DNA of 64,000 nucleotides, from NCBI GenBank assembly GCA_023935145.1, contig CM043699.1:144331536-144395535 (forward strand), read 5' to 3'. The position numbers and the translations under genes were made by a program. The notes beneath the pieces were generated by a model, which saw nothing but the letters and a program-made list of their open reading frames with translations, was not told the origin of the DNA and did not search any database. This stretch comes from Bretschneidera sinensis. Its lineage: Eukaryota; Streptophyta; Magnoliopsida; Brassicales; Akaniaceae. Positions within the stretch are counted from its first letter, which is position 1. Every line of letters starts with the position of its first letter. This document shows positions 22,151 through 35,727 of this stretch, in pieces.

Positions 22151-23077
22151 TTTTGATTATTATATGATTTTACACGTGAAATCATCGTCATAAATGGAAG
22201 TATATGAATTACAATTCCTTTCTAAACCACATGTTAATTAAGGCTTGTACTCATGAGATTTTGGACAAGCCCATAAATATAGACTAACAAAAGGGAAAAG
22301 AAAAAAAGTAACGGTCCATTTATCATGATTTATTATGGTGGCCCATGTTATACCTAAAAGAATTTACGTGAGTTTTGGTTTAAAACTTGTATTGGCCGGC
22401 TGGTTGGGGCACGAACTCCGAAACGAGTTAGAAGTGCCACTGTTAAGGTTATAAAATTCACTTTCGTTCATAAAATTTTTAAATTCAAATTAAAGTGAGA
22501 TAATAATTATAAATATTAAAATATTTTTTAAAAAATTATTTATAATATATATAACACCAAAACAGACTCTTTTCTTATTTTCATTTTCTTCTTCTTCCTC
22601 TTCTGCCACGACGCATTGTTATTTTTTTCTTCTTTCTTCTTCCTTCGTTATCCTTCTATCTTTTTCATAACTTTTATTTTTCTAATTCCGAGTAACCAAA
22701 AACAAAGAAATAAATAAATTGTAGATCGGTGAATCAATTGCCAGATCTTTAAAAGTTATGGTCGTCGATTCAAAGTGAGTTCAATAGTGGCAACAGTTCA
22801 ACTTAAAAGCTATCGGAAAAGTATATCATCGATGATCAATAGTGAAGGTCGTGGTGGTTTGATGGTTTTAAACCATTTTTCAGTAAAATTTCGACGAAGT
22901 AACACCAGGTTCGAATAAATAGAGGAATTCTGTACTAGATGGTGTTGTCAGATTCTAGTGGTGTGACTTTTCGATAGCGATAGTGGTGGATCTGGATGGA
23001 ATTTAGTGGGTTTCGATCGTGAAATCCTCTTTATGCTAATGACATGGATGGTGTTGGTTAAAATTTGTCGGAAAATG

Positions 23078-23757
23078 ATGTCGAAAAAGAGAATGAGAGA
23101 ATGAAGAAGCATGAACGGGCGCTTATCAACCCCTAAACGAATTGGCTATTTTTTGCCGATAAATGAGCAATCATAGTTCGTATTTTCCTCGTCTAGATTT
23201 TTGTATCTGTTTTTCTAATTTAGTTTGTGATTATCAAAATTTGGATGTATTAAGATTTGAATTTTAAAATTTTTATTTATTTTAATTTATAATTTATTTG
23301 GTATAGTGTAATTTTTCTCCTCACCATCATTACTGTATTATTCTTAACTGTACAAGGTAAAGGTTTGTAATTTCCTCTAAGTTAAAACTACTGAGGAATT
23401 ATGTCATCAATGCCGAAATGAGAATGAGAGGATTAAGAAACATGAACTCACGTATGTCCCTTGAACCAAACAACCCTTAAAAGAGTTAGTTATTTTTTTA
23501 CGATAAAGGAGCAACCATAGTTCGTATTTTCCTTTTGTCAAGATTTATTTAATCTTTTTAAATTTAGTTTGTGATTATCAAAATTTGAGTGCACTGAGAT
23601 TTGAATTTTAAAAAAAATTATTTATTTTAATTTATAATTTATTTGGTATAATGAAATTTCTCTCACCATCATCGTTACTGTATTATTCTTAACTGTCCAA
23701 GGCAAAGGCTTGTAATTTCTTCAAAGTTAAAACTACTGAGGAATTATGTCATCAATC
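23078..23757. repeat. Two-copy tandem repeat, unit about 335 bp
   Basis: The copies start at about 23078 and 23409. Both run from GAGAATGAGAG through AGTTTGTGATTATCAAAATT, ACTGTATTATTCTTAACTGT and CTGAGGAATTATGTCATCAAT. Many substitutions separate them, so the duplication is not recent. It may be part of an unclassified mobile element; no termini were identified. Confidence 0.85.
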
Positions 23758-24379
23758 CCAAAAATTTGGGCGAACCCTTTAACTTGAAAGAGTGGACAGA
23801 ACCATGATCAACACTGCATAACTTGTACAAAAAAGTAAAAAAAAAAAACTGAACCATAAGAAATTTCATCAGGTTTATAACTACTTATTTCATTGATATT
23901 TTCATTGTTTTGAGAAAGGGTAAAAACTTAAATCTGGTTCTTATACGGGATATTTAAAGTTTTATTTAAAATTGTCACGTTGACAATTATAAAATTAATT
24001 AATATTGTGATTTATCGTTAGCTTATAATAATAAAAATTTTAAAACTAAAAAAAATGGAAATATACAAAAACAGAAACCGTTGATACTGACTGACACACA
24101 GAAACAATAGATGGGGCTGCTAGGTAAAAGGCCCTCTCAAAAAAACATGTAAATGGCCCAAAACGTTGTGTTTCTTGTTTGGTAAGTGAAACTACTTCTC
24201 CAGTTATGAATGTGGCAGAAGGAAATAAAAAAACAACCGCGTGTTTCTGTCAATCAACACACCTACTTTTCTCTCGATCGACCGAATTCCTATCGGTGCT
24301 CTTGTAATGTTAATTTCTTAGTAAAAATCCATGCTCTTCGCAGCAGAGACGAGCTAAGCAACGGTGAATACTACGAGCC

Positions 24380-27300
24380 ATGAATTATAGAAGGTTCGTC
24401 TACAATGTCCTTGTCCTACATATCTTCCTTCCCATTACATACAATCTATTCTCTTAGATCCGATATTATTACGAATATGAGAATATCACATTTTGGTTAC
24501 GTTTATAGAAACAAGTTTCAAAATCTTAATCTCATTTATTCTTCATTTAGTTCACGACTAAATCAATTGTTCTAGGGTTTTCTTTGTGTATCATCTAAAG
24601 TAATTAGTGCATATTCTGTTTGGGTATTAATGTTGCTGCTTGAATGCCGCTTTACGATGGATTTTCTGGTTAATTTTGTCGTTTATCTACGTACCACACA
24701 GCTTGATAAGTTAACAGAGCGTTAATTACGTGGTTAACGGTAGTGAAAATGCAGTCATTGACACAATAGGGAAATGTGATTAATTAATTGTGCTGTGTTA
24801 TCATTTTTTACTTATCCGCTGTTATTAAGGATAATTGACGGTTTATTGTCAAATTGTAGTAGATGTTGCAAGTAAATCATGATATCTTGTACATTGTGGT
24901 TGAATCTGGCTCATGAACCTCTGAATTAGTTATGGGTTGTTAGTACTCAAGTATTTGAATGAATGTATATTTTCGTGTATTACACTACTCTTAAAATACT
25001 TACGTTTTAAAGTTACTATTTGAAATTCATTAGCGTGTTTTAACTTTCCTTGATTTTTGTTGAAAATGTAATGATTATAAGGGATTTGGAGATTTTTGCA
25101 TCAGTGATTTGTTTGGCTAGGTTTAAAATGAATTTTAAAACATCATCATGATTTTTATTTATATACTGGAATTTCTGTATAGAACAAGGTTAAATGGTTT
25201 AATTCCAAAATTGTTTGAAACGGGAATGAGCTTTTGAAAGTTCTGGATTTCTTTGCAGTTTATAAGTTTGATTCCTTTCTAAATAAGAATTCTACAATTT
25301 AAAATAAGAAAGCCAAACATAAAAATTCGTTTCAATTCATTTCTAAATGAATTTCATTTTCATTTGGTTCCAAACGAACTTTTAGTAATTCACAGTTTTT
25401 ACTTAGCGTTCACCTGAGTATTCTTGCATGTACAGAAGAATCAAGATTTCCTGTCCATATCTATGAGCATTTATGTTTCCATCATTACCTTAACTAGTTT
25501 AGACCTTTTTTATTCATATAGCAGTTTAGACTGTTTCAGATATATGGGTAATGAGAGTCTCCACAGAGTAGAATTCTTCAAATGGAAATGAGTGAATCTG
25601 AATTAAATCTTCTTTTCATTTTTTGGGCAGATCTGAACTCCCCTTTTTGATAGCTACTAATGAATTCATCTTCTGTGAAAGAACACATATTACACAGTAT
25701 TTGTTGCTTTGAGAAGCTTGACTCATTTCTTTTGAAACTAACTATGTGGCTTGCATGTTGTGCTGAAACAAGTTAAAAAGAAGTTGGGATCTTTTGCTTG
25801 CCTCTTTTTCCCCCATCTTTTTATTGTTTAAGGGAAATGTTATTCAACTAGATACGTTCTCTTACTTATCCAAGAAAAAAACTAGATATGTTCTCTTGCC
25901 CAATTTCAAATTGGGCTGCATAAACTTTGGTTGAGGTCTGTGGAAATTTAGCAAACTATCACTTTATATGGTATATTATCATACTCTAATCTCCTTTTGT
26001 GCAGGGAGCATCGCTCTTCCAGGGCGGCTCTCTTTGACGGCCTTGATGGCCTTGGGGAAGGTCATCTTAGGGCCTCCTCTTCATACGCTCATGAAATGAA
26101 TGAGCATGAGAATGACACAGCGATAGACTGTTTGCATGACAGATTTACTTTTCGGAAGAGAGTAAGTTCCATCCATGAAAATTATGTCTTACTATTCAGT
26201 CATGTATGCACAACGTGTCTTGTTAAATATCTGGCTAGACACCAGCTTTATAAATATGTAAGTTGTTCTATTATCATGTAGTCCATGCAAATCTGTATGA
26301 AGTTATAGTATTATAAGCTGTGATCTTCTGGACACATTTGGGATGGTGTGCCCATTTTGTTAGTAGTATTTAAGATTTAAAAGATGTGGTAAAATTCAAC
26401 AATCTTCTTGAGTAGCAATACCACTTACATTTTTGCGTAGTTCTTATAATAGGTATGATTGAAGTTCCTACTAATGTATGCATGATTGGCATCCTTTGAT
26501 GTACTTGACAGAGGTCAGCAGCATCGTCCATGTATTTGAGTATTTTTTGGTCAATATATCCTTTACTCGGTCAGTTCTATTTTTTTTTTTTGTCATTTAT
26601 TTTCTTTATTTGCATTACAATAACTTATGATAGTATCTGCCTCTGCATTTATTAAGGTTTCACAATACTCAATTACACAGATGAAATGCCAGAATCAGCT
26701 GCTATGCATGGATTGCCCTGTAGGATCCTTCTGGGAACAGTCAAGGGGAGTGCCAACTTACTCTGAAAGGTGGCATGCAAAGACATTCACTATGTTCCTC
26801 AGTAGCATTTGCACCATCCCTGCTACCTATGGTCCTATACACGTGCACACACTCCTATACAGTAACAATTTCATGAAAGTTTTCTATTGTTATTGATTGT
26901 AATTTTGAATTGAATGAATATGCATAAACTTATTCGTTCTTGCTGCACGTGCATCAATGGAGTTACTCCAGTTGTATGAAATTGTAGTGGTGTTTCTGTT
27001 GAACGTAAAATGTTTGTGCATGTTTATTTGCTTAACAGAAGAATATAAACAACATAGATTGGAAGTCATGGCTTGATGCTTTGTACATCTTTTGAATCTA
27101 TGTTCTCTTTTTGAAACATCATTGATATGTATTGCTTCTTTTTAACAGTTAACAGGTGATGTACACGAGGAGGTTGAGAGTCATAACCGCATGCTTGACC
27201 GAATGGTGCATAGGTTGCAGTTTTCACCTGATTCTTTATATTGAGAAGGTTTAAAAAATAAAATGCATCTTTGTTTCGAGGATTTTATTGTAAAACCAGG

Positions 27301-27568
27301 GAAACAAGATGGATGCCTCAAGGGGAATAATGTCAGGAACAATGGATCAATTCAAGATGGTACTCGAACCTTATCTGTTCTATACTGGCTTCATATTTCT
27401 GTATTTACTTTATTTATTCATTTCTATTTGTACAGCTGTTGGAATATGGCTGAGTTTAATGAAGTTGTTGTTCTGTAGGTCTTCGAGAAGAAATCAAACC
27501 GTAGAACGTGTAAACTTGTGGCTTGTTTCTTGGGTTTTTTCTTGATTATATACTGTCTTATTAGGTAA
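24380..27568 (+). CDS. BET12: Bet1-like SNARE (five exons)
   Basis: A 125-residue Qc-SNARE of the Bet1 type, acting in ER-Golgi and intra-Golgi vesicle fusion. Exons with GT-AG borders: 24380-24393, 26005-26161, 27149-27205, 27300-27359, 27479-27568, all joining in frame. The N-terminus has the family motif RAALFDGLDG. SYAHEMNEHENDTAIDCLHD leads into the SNARE helix, which continues with GDVHEEVESHNRMLDRM and GNKMDASRGIMSGTMDQFK. A C-terminal membrane anchor (LVACFLGFFLIIYCLI) ends one residue before the stop, as for tail-anchored SNAREs. The first intron is about 1.6 kb. The BET12 symbol (rather than BET11) rests on gene neighbours: At4g14450-like upstream and AHL20-like downstream, as I recall for At4g14455 in Arabidopsis. 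The fold and family are firm; the BET11/BET12 choice is inferred. Confidence 0.9.
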
Positions 27569-30500
27569 TGACCTAATTACTACTGACTGCTATGTACCTG
27601 AATGAGGATATGGAAGACTGTTTAAGCCTCCCTAAATTCCTAATTTTATTTTCTTCAAAGACTTTTATATTAAGAATGTGTTAGTGTACTAGAAAGAAGT
27701 TTTAAGTGTTGGATTAATTGAAATTATTTATCTCCACTGATATTTGCAGTAATATACTGACTTAGAGTTGAATATTTTGATTCTCAATTAATAAATAATT
27801 TTTCTACATTGCAAAATTTCCAAGCGGTTGCCACTTTACAGGAACCCTCTATTCCATAAACTCGTTGCGAAATCCTTAATATTTTTTATTAGCACACAGA
27901 TTTATGTCGAAACTGCATTATATAATTATGCACTGATTGTCAAGAAACTAATGTCTCACTTTGGGTTGGATCTTCAACCCGTACATCCCCATTTTTTTGC
28001 AGTATATATTGAGTGGATGGACGCTCACTTCGGGTTTCGGGCTCCAGTAGTCTGTATTGGTAGTTTCATGAGTCTCTTGTTCTTTGCACAGACCCACAGA
28101 TGGCGAGGACACCCTTTATTAAGCAAGCTATTATTGTGTCAAGGGCTTGGTAGTTGGTACTCATTGTTCAATGTGTCAGCTGGTGTGCAGCATAAATTTG
28201 CTTGCCTAAGAAATGAGAAATTGTAAAGGAATGAAGGATATCCTTGTTGTACACATCTTTTAAGTAGTTTGTGCTGTTGATTCTGATAAGCCTTTATTTT
28301 GCAAGGTCTTCAGATCCGTTAATGGTTGAAGTAGCTTACAGAACCCGTCTGCAATCAGGTGATGGAAGTGGGACCAGACACAGAACTACAGAAGTGCAAA
28401 GATGTGTCTCAGGTGTCCCTATGCTATTCTTCGTTGAGAATCCAAATTCAAATTTTCAGGCATGTTTTCTGTGAGATGATTCTTGACATAAGTAGAATGC
28501 CAATATGAATGGCCAGTGATCCTAAAAAGAGTGGGGGAGAAGGCCTGATGTTAATATATTATAAGGATTAAGAACTTGTTAACAGGGCCTGTTTGCCCAT
28601 GCCCATGATGGTGATTTGCAGTTACTGGACATTTTACATTGCAAGGTCTTCAGTCTGTTCAAATTCCAACTCTGCTTGCGCCAATGTTGTGGCATATTTC
28701 CTACATCTCTAGCTAAACGACTTAAGATCGGAATTTTGCCGTACTAGTTGTACCAGTTAACTTTTGTTGTTTACATATTTCAAATTTCTTACAAATGCCT
28801 TTTATTTTTTGATAAAAATTTGAAAAACCATTTTAAAATTTTGAGAAAAAAACAAAATTATCTTGTAGTGTCAATTTATTTTTAAATATTTTATTTCAAT
28901 TCAATTGAATTTTCTGTTCAAATTCATTCGCTATATGCAATCTATTCTCATATTATCTCAAATGTGTTGCGAACCATTATTAGAAATAAATGTGTGAATT
29001 GTGGTTGAGTTGACAAGTAGTTTGAAAATTTGTCAATAACTGTCATAGTTACATTCAATTGTGAAAATGACTTCACACATCCATCACACATTCACCCTAC
29101 CAAAAAGCAATTAATTGCTACGAAAATCTTAAAGCTAAATTATTATTGAAATGTAACGTAATCATTAATAAAAGAAATTATATTTTAATATTATTATTAT
29201 TAAATAAAATTATTATAAAATAAATAATAATTACGTAAGATGATTGATATAATTTTAATTCTATTACATATGAATTAAATTCAATTTAAAATATATTTGA
29301 CAACATAACTTTGTCATGTGATCTATATTTTATTTATTATGATAAAAATAATAAAAATAAAATATAATTTATTATATTATTGATTACATTACATTTCAAA
29401 TCGTTTTACCAAATATAACATTAATATTAATTTAATACATAGTAATTAATTAACATAAAAGATCAATTGCTATTTGCTTAGATATCGAAAGATGTTTGGA
29501 TTATTGGGAATTTATTTAATTCTTTGTTTTAATTTTTGATGATCGTATTATTTTATGATGTCAACATCAATTCAAAACGGTAAAATGGAATATTAATCCA
29601 AAGGTTGGTAGGACGAGATAAGTGTCTCGTTTTGGTTTTGATTTTTTTACTTGGTGTAAAAAATATCTCTTAGTAACCTTAACAAAATTTATTATAAATT
29701 TTAATCGATACACGCTAACAATATAATTTAAATGCATCCAAGTTCCGTTTAAAAGTCCAAATATCTCTTTTATATTTGAATTTTTTCTTTATATTAAAAG
29801 AAACAGAGCACAACATTTTGAAGTGAGGAAAATCAACCCGTGTTCAAGTGAGGTGCCCAGTCAATCGGGGTACATCAAGGGGGACACGTTCCAGTTGGAT
29901 AAGGGGTGTCATCTGCTAACTCTACTAACTGCCAAAGTTATTAATGCAAGGCCAATCTAAAATGTGACCAAAGGTCGAAAACAAGCATAGTTGGCTAGTT
30001 GCACCTTTGGATGCTCCACAATCTACTGATTTTGACTGCTCCCTTTTTCTTTTTCTTTTTTATTTTCCTTTTTATTCCATAATATTTCTTCCTTCATTGG
30101 ATTTCACTCCAAACCAGACTGTTCTAATTTGATTTGAAGGTTGTTTTGAAGGCTTTCTAATTTGATGGTTTAGAATTTATAAATTTGTGTTTTTGAATTA
30201 CGTTTTTATTAGGTTTATTTAATTAGACAATTATGTTTGGAATATATTGATTTTTAATAGCTTTTATCTTAAAAGATATATTAAACTCGTTATGTATATG
30301 CATGGTTGTTTTATCTTGTCAAACATATATAATTTATTTATTAAACGTGATATGTATGTCAATGTCGTATTACTCAGATAAGTAAACAGATTGTATTCGT
30401 GTTTGAGTTTTTATCACAATTAATAGACCGTGTTGGTTCAAATAATGTTATACCTAATATTTGACGTGACATAAACATAACAACCTAACACGGATCACCA

Positions 30501-31340
30501 CTCCTAAAAAAGTATGTACATCCCCTAAATTTTTGTTTAAATTGTAAATAATTCAAATTTACATGTCAACAAACACATGCGTTCTCTTTATAATATTACC
30601 TGGTCAAGGTGGCCATAAATAGTCACGATAGATTAGCAGTCAGTTTTAGTTGACCACTTAACCTCAACACGGTCATTGAATTCAAAGCTTTGCTTTGATC
30701 GATCAACCCATCAAACAAATGGAAGAAATTGATGCAAAAAGACAACTATTGAAGACAAAATTATAATACGTCCAATTAGTGGATATCACCTAAAATATTT
30801 GTTAAAGGTGCACGTGATCGTGACTATTGAGCTCCATCTTCTTGCTTAATTAATTGACAATATTTTCCTCTAAGCTTATGAATGGTTAGGGCTCACTCTA
30901 AACCATTGAAAGAACAATCCAAATATATACTGTTAATTTTTTTAATATCCTATAAACTTGAAGTCAAACAAGACAGAACTTATTAATCCTAATTGCTTGA
31001 TCACAAGGTTGACAGTACTACAAGAATCTACAGACCAGAGAGGGGCTAACAAGTCACAACTAAGTTTTCTTTTAAAAAAAATAAGTGCAGAAGGAAAAAA
31101 TCAACATATATGTCATTAGAAAGCACATCATGTTGGACCTGAAAATTAACCAGATTACAAAGTTGTTGATGCAAAAATTAATATCCTATATATGCTATTA
31201 ATTAGTGATTTAAATGTATTCTTTTTAATAAAACAAGAATCTTAGTTGGTGCTACTAGTCCTAAGAGCACTAATTAAGTTATTATCCGTTACAACATGGC
31301 ATTACTGTGATCAATTATGAGTGGTGTGGCTGACGGTTAT
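27569..31340. other. Intergenic, SNARE 3' flank to retrotransposon
   Basis: The first kilobase is moderately complex and may include an extended 3' UTR, but no coding region is recognised. From 28800 to 31340 the DNA is AT-rich and low complexity with no gene signals. Nothing else supported. Confidence 0.5.
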
Positions 31341-32531
31341 TGATAAATGTAATTTTTACATTATTATTATTAATTTTTTACTTATTAAAATTATTAGTTT
31401 TTCTTTATTTCTTTTGATTTTATTTACTTGTGCCGCACTTTTTCTTATTTTGTGTTATTTTTTTTAGTTACTTTCTTATTTCATGTTTTCCTAGTAATAG
31501 AAGTATTTTCCATTTCAGTGTCTTTTCTTTTCTTAGAAGGAGTAGTATTATATTTTCCTTTTTTTTTCTAGGAGTTTGTCTATATAAGGTCGGCTGACCT
31601 TGCCTTGAAAACACAACAGATTTTTCCTAGACAAAAGAACAAAGAGAGAAGAGAAAGAGGACGACTGCCAAGTCTCAATGAAGAGAGATCTTCAACAATT
31701 TTGAATGGTTCATCAATTTATTTTAAGCAAAAGAGTTTTATTCTTTTCTCTTTAGTTTTCTTTTGATGCATTCCAATAAGAACATGCTTGATTTCAGATT
31801 TTTTGTGAACTAATTTTATTTTTCTAGGGCTTTGATGTAGTCTAGCTTTGAGCACACAATTTAAATTCCAAGTTATTTTATTTCAAGTTTTTTTTTTTTT
31901 ATGTTGAGTGTTTATCCTTGATCTTATTCCTAACAATTTTCTGGCCAATTATTGTTTGATTTATTGAATCATAATGAAACCGAGAGGTAATTTGTGATTA
32001 TAAGCTTTTAGGATTAAACACCATTAGTTGAGCAAAAAATTGAGATACTTTACTGCGACTAGTGTGATTTTAGATTAAGAAAAATCCAAAGCACTTAATG
32101 AATCTTCAAATAATTTAATTTATATAGAGATATAGTGAATTATTAGGTGGAGGTATTTCTAATGTTATTCGAGAGAAAACATTGAATAATTAAGAAATTT
32201 ATTTTTCATCGACTTGAAAATGTGAAATTTTATAACAAGGAATAAGACATTGTGTGAGATTAGTTAAGTGAAATCGAAAGCTCTAGATTTATTTTTATTA
32301 TCTCTACAACCTTAAGTTTTATTCTCTTTTCTTTTAATTTATCTTTGTCAAGCACTTTAGTTTAATTTATGTGGTAAGGTCTTTAAAATTTCGGTTTTAT
32401 TTCCAAATAGTAAATAATTTGGTAAATTTCAATACCCAATGGCATAATTAGTCCTTGTGAGTTCAAAATTTTTTTCTTTAAAAATTTACTACTTGTTGCG
32501 ATTTTCTTCACTCGTAAATATTTTCATATCA
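31341..32531 (+). repeat. Outer element 5' LTR
   Basis: 1191 bp, start TGATAAATG, end ATATCA. TATA box TATATAAG at 31581-31588. The 3' LTR is about 116 bases longer because of an internal duplication. Confidence 0.9.
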
Positions 32532-32537
32532 AGTTTT

Positions 32538-32555
32538 TGGCGCCGTTGTCGGGGA
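32538..32555 (+). other. Primer-binding site, tRNA-Asp type (outer element)
   Basis: TGGCGCCGTTGTCGGGGA, one mismatch to the tRNA-Asp 3' complement TGGCGCCGTTGCCGGGGA, a few bases inside the 5' LTR. Confidence 0.85.
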
Positions 32556-32674
32556 CTAATTATTTGTAATTGATATTGATACTAGCTAGATTGTTACTAA
32601 TTTTGATTATTTTTAGATTGGTGATTAGATCTCAGTTTTGCTTTTCTTATTTTTATTTCAGGATTTAGAAGTGT

Positions 32675-34158
32675 ATGCCCCGATCTAAACCATTAGAGTC
32701 TACACTTTTTGATCCCGAGATTGAGAGAACTTTGTGTCAAATCAAGAAAAAGAAGAAGCAAGAAGTCACCACAGCTGCCATCACTATGGCGAATCAGCGG
32801 AATAGAGAGGTGAAAAGGGCTTTGAGGGATTATACTACACCTTCGGTTAATGGGGCTACATCTAGCATAAGGAGGCCGGCTATACAAGCTAATAATTTCG
32901 AGATTAAGCCGACGATAATTCCAATGATACAACAAACTGTTCAGTTTGGGGAGCTGTCGCAGGAGGATCCTAATGTTCATATCGCAAATTTTTTGGAGAT
33001 TTGTGACACCTTCAAGCATAATGGAGTGACGAATGATGCTATTTGTTTAAGAATTTTCCTTTTTCACTTAAAGAAAAAGCGAAAGCTTGGTTGAATTCTA
33101 TACCACCTGGTGTCATTACTACCTGGGAGGAGTTAGCACAAATTTTTTTGGCAAAGTATTTTCCTCCAGCCAAGACAGTAAAGCTAAGGAATGATATTAC
33201 CACATTCACTCAATTTGAAAATAAATCTTTGTATGAAGCATGGGAAAGGTACAAAGATTTATTGTGAAAGTGTCCTGATCATGACCTTCCGACATGACTT
33301 CAAGTCCAAACATTCTACAATGGTTTGGAAGCTACAAACAGGTCCATGGTTGATGCAGCAGCTGGAGGAGCTTTAATGAGTAAAACTCATGAAGTAGCTT
33401 ATGAATTTTTGGAGGAATTGACATCCAAAAACTATCAATGGCCTTCAGAGAGAGCAATGCCAAGAAATGCGACTGGAGTTTTTGAACTTGATTCTATTAC
33501 CACACTGGCGGCACAAATGGAAACTTTATCTAAACAACTAGGTAAGATGAATGTTAATAATATTCAAACTAATGTTGTGTGTGATTATTATGCAGGAAAT
33601 CACTCAAGTATCGATTTTTAAGTGGGGAATCTGTTTGCTCAACCAAATTCTGAACAAGCCAATTATGTGTCCAATTTCCAACGTCAAAACAATCCTTATT
33701 CAAACATGTTCAATCCCGGATGGAGAAATCACCCCAATTTTTCATGAAGCAACAATTAAGGGGTTGTTAGACCACCTTGAAAATTTTCACAACAAGAAAA
33801 GAAGCTGATACTCGAGGAGATGTTCATGCAATACATACAAAAGACAGATTTGTAACCTTGAGGCTCAAATTGGTTAGTTTTCACACATTCTTACAGGGAA
33901 AACAGCAGGAACTTTGCTAAGCAATACCGTTACCAATCTTAAGGAACATGTCAAAGCAATAGCATTAAGAAGTAGGAGGACAATTGAGCAGCCACAAGGA
34001 TCAAGTACCGAGCAAGATAAAGCTAAAAATCATGTGGAGTCCGAGCCAAAGATGAAGGAATTGGAGCAACAAGTGGCCAACCAGTAAGCTGAAAATTCTA
34101 AAACAAATAAAGAAGCTTCAAAACCTACGATTTCTTGGGATTTACGTCTGAAACTAAT
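32675..34158 (+). pseudogene. Athila-type gag relic (outer element)
   Basis: The translation has the family start and RRPAIQANNFEIKP. The Retrotrans_gag core (SLKEKAKAWLNSIPPG, then FLAKYFPPAKT) is split by a frameshift near 33057. A TGA at 33265 interrupts it, then a new frame carries AAAGGALMSKTHEVAYEFLE. The zinc knuckle has lost cysteines (VCDYYAGNHSS against C-x2-C-x4-H-x4-C). Further frameshifts follow until the inner element at 34159. Non-functional. Confidence 0.85.
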
Positions 34159-35603
34159 TGATAACTCTGAATAAATCATGTTATTATACTGCTTTTAGGC
34201 ACGTTTTTGGTGTTGATCTTTAGCATTAGAATTATGTTGCATGTGTTTTTAGCAATTTGAGTTTAGTCTATCTTATTCTACTAATAAGTTGTTTTAGTTG
34301 AATGATCAATGCTAAGTCATGGAAATCTGTTGTGCAGACACTTGCTGAAGCACTGGAGAGCACTGGAAGGCCAAAATGCACAAAGGAGACAGAAACTCAA
34401 AGCTGCAGCGCTGGGATGTTGGTGCTGCAGCGTTGGTAACTGATAAAAAGAGAGGATTTGGGCAGAAAGTTGGCGCTGCAGCGCTGGGATGTTGAAGCTG
34501 CAGCGCCAGACTAGGGTTAGAAATATGTCTTGAAGCTGCAGCGCCGGGATGTTGGCGTTGCAGTGCTAGCCCGCAGATTCTGAAAGTTATAAATTGAAAC
34601 CCTAGCTGAACAAGAAGAGGAGCGTGGCCGTAGAAGAAGAAAACAGAATTTGGAGGAAAGGAGACGCAAAATGAGAGTTGGAGACACTCCAGGAGGCTAC
34701 ACATCAAGCTTTTAAATCATTCTTCTACGGTTTTGTATTATTCTTATCTAGCTATGTTGATGTTTTATAATATGAACATGGGTTGTTTGAATATTATTAT
34801 GGAGTTGATATTTTTGTGTTAAGGATAGATGGATCCTAAACCTATATCTTGAGTGCTATTTGGACAAGTTGGAATTTACTTTGTTTTTCAAAGAGTGTGT
34901 TTTATTGTTCTTAATGCTGTTTATTATTTTGATTCTTTCTTGAGGCATAGTGATGTGTCAAATAGAGAAGCTATGCTTTTATGAATAGTTGAATTAATAA
35001 ATATGATTTTGGATTGTTAGCTATGCAAAGCCAGGGTAAAACATACCATGAATGAAATAGGAGTAACCGAATAGGGATTCTAGGAAGTTCATGTGGTCCG
35101 TTTAAACCGTAACCGAATAGGGAGATTTAACTGAAAAGAATTCCATTGAACGTAATGCTTCTTAAGTTGAATCAATCTAGAATAGACCTAGAATATGGAT
35201 ATTTGAAGTTGATGATTCTTGAGATTGTGGTTAAACCTGAATAAGGATAACCAATTGATTGGGGATTCTACCATCTTGAAAAACATAGTAAGTGAAACTT
35301 GTCCATTCAAAACTCTTGTCAATTATGGTTTTGGTGAAATCGAGTCCTTAGCACGTTAGTTCATAAGAGTCTTCATTACAAAGTTTGCAAATATTCCGTT
35401 AATTATTAGTGCTTCTGTTTTTTTTTTCTTTAGTTAATTGCTAGTAAACTTTTCTCCTACAATTATTCGTTTGCTCAAATAATAGCAAGAGTTTAGTCAT
35501 AATTTCTATAGTATTTGCTTAGTCCTCGTTGGGAATGATATTTACTCATCATTTTATTACTTGAACATTTAGTGCACTTGTTAGTGTTAATTTCATCGCA
35601 TCA
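34159..35603 (+). repeat. Inner element 5' LTR
   Basis: 1445 bp. Six GCTGCAGCGC-type motifs lie at 34401-34573. The likely promoter region GTTATAAATTG follows at about 34585. An antisense open frame of 131 codons (34312-34707) covers the motif cluster. Confidence 0.93.
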
Positions 35604-35609
35604 AGTTTT

Positions 35610-35627
35610 TGGCGCCGTTGCTGGGGA
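35610..35627 (+). other. Primer-binding site, tRNA-Asp type (inner element)
   Basis: TGGCGCCGTTGCTGGGGA, one mismatch to the tRNA-Asp complement, six bases inside the LTR end. Confidence 0.88.
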
Positions 35628-35727
35628 CTGAAATAAAATATTACATTTATTATGATTCTACTAGTTAATTTGAGAGTTTGTTAATTTGGTTTTTAAGCCT
35701 ATTTTGCAGGATTTTCGTTTCTAATGC

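Larger units (their letters stand above)
19373..24379. other. Intergenic, 3' region of the DUF668 gene to the SNARE gene
   Basis: No gene supported. It holds a B-box-like reverse motif (GAATCGAACCTCTGC at about 20230), a small 27-bp tandem duplication (about 22098-22150) and a larger tandem duplication (23078-23757). A pyrimidine-rich TCTTCTTCTTCC stretch lies at 22580-22660. Short open frames here have no recognisable relatives. Confidence 0.5.

Noticed and set aside
27828..28226. 132-codon open frame downstream of the SNARE gene
   Set aside because: It begins at TTG, not ATG, and has no recognisable domain or splice support; it lies in the 3' flank.
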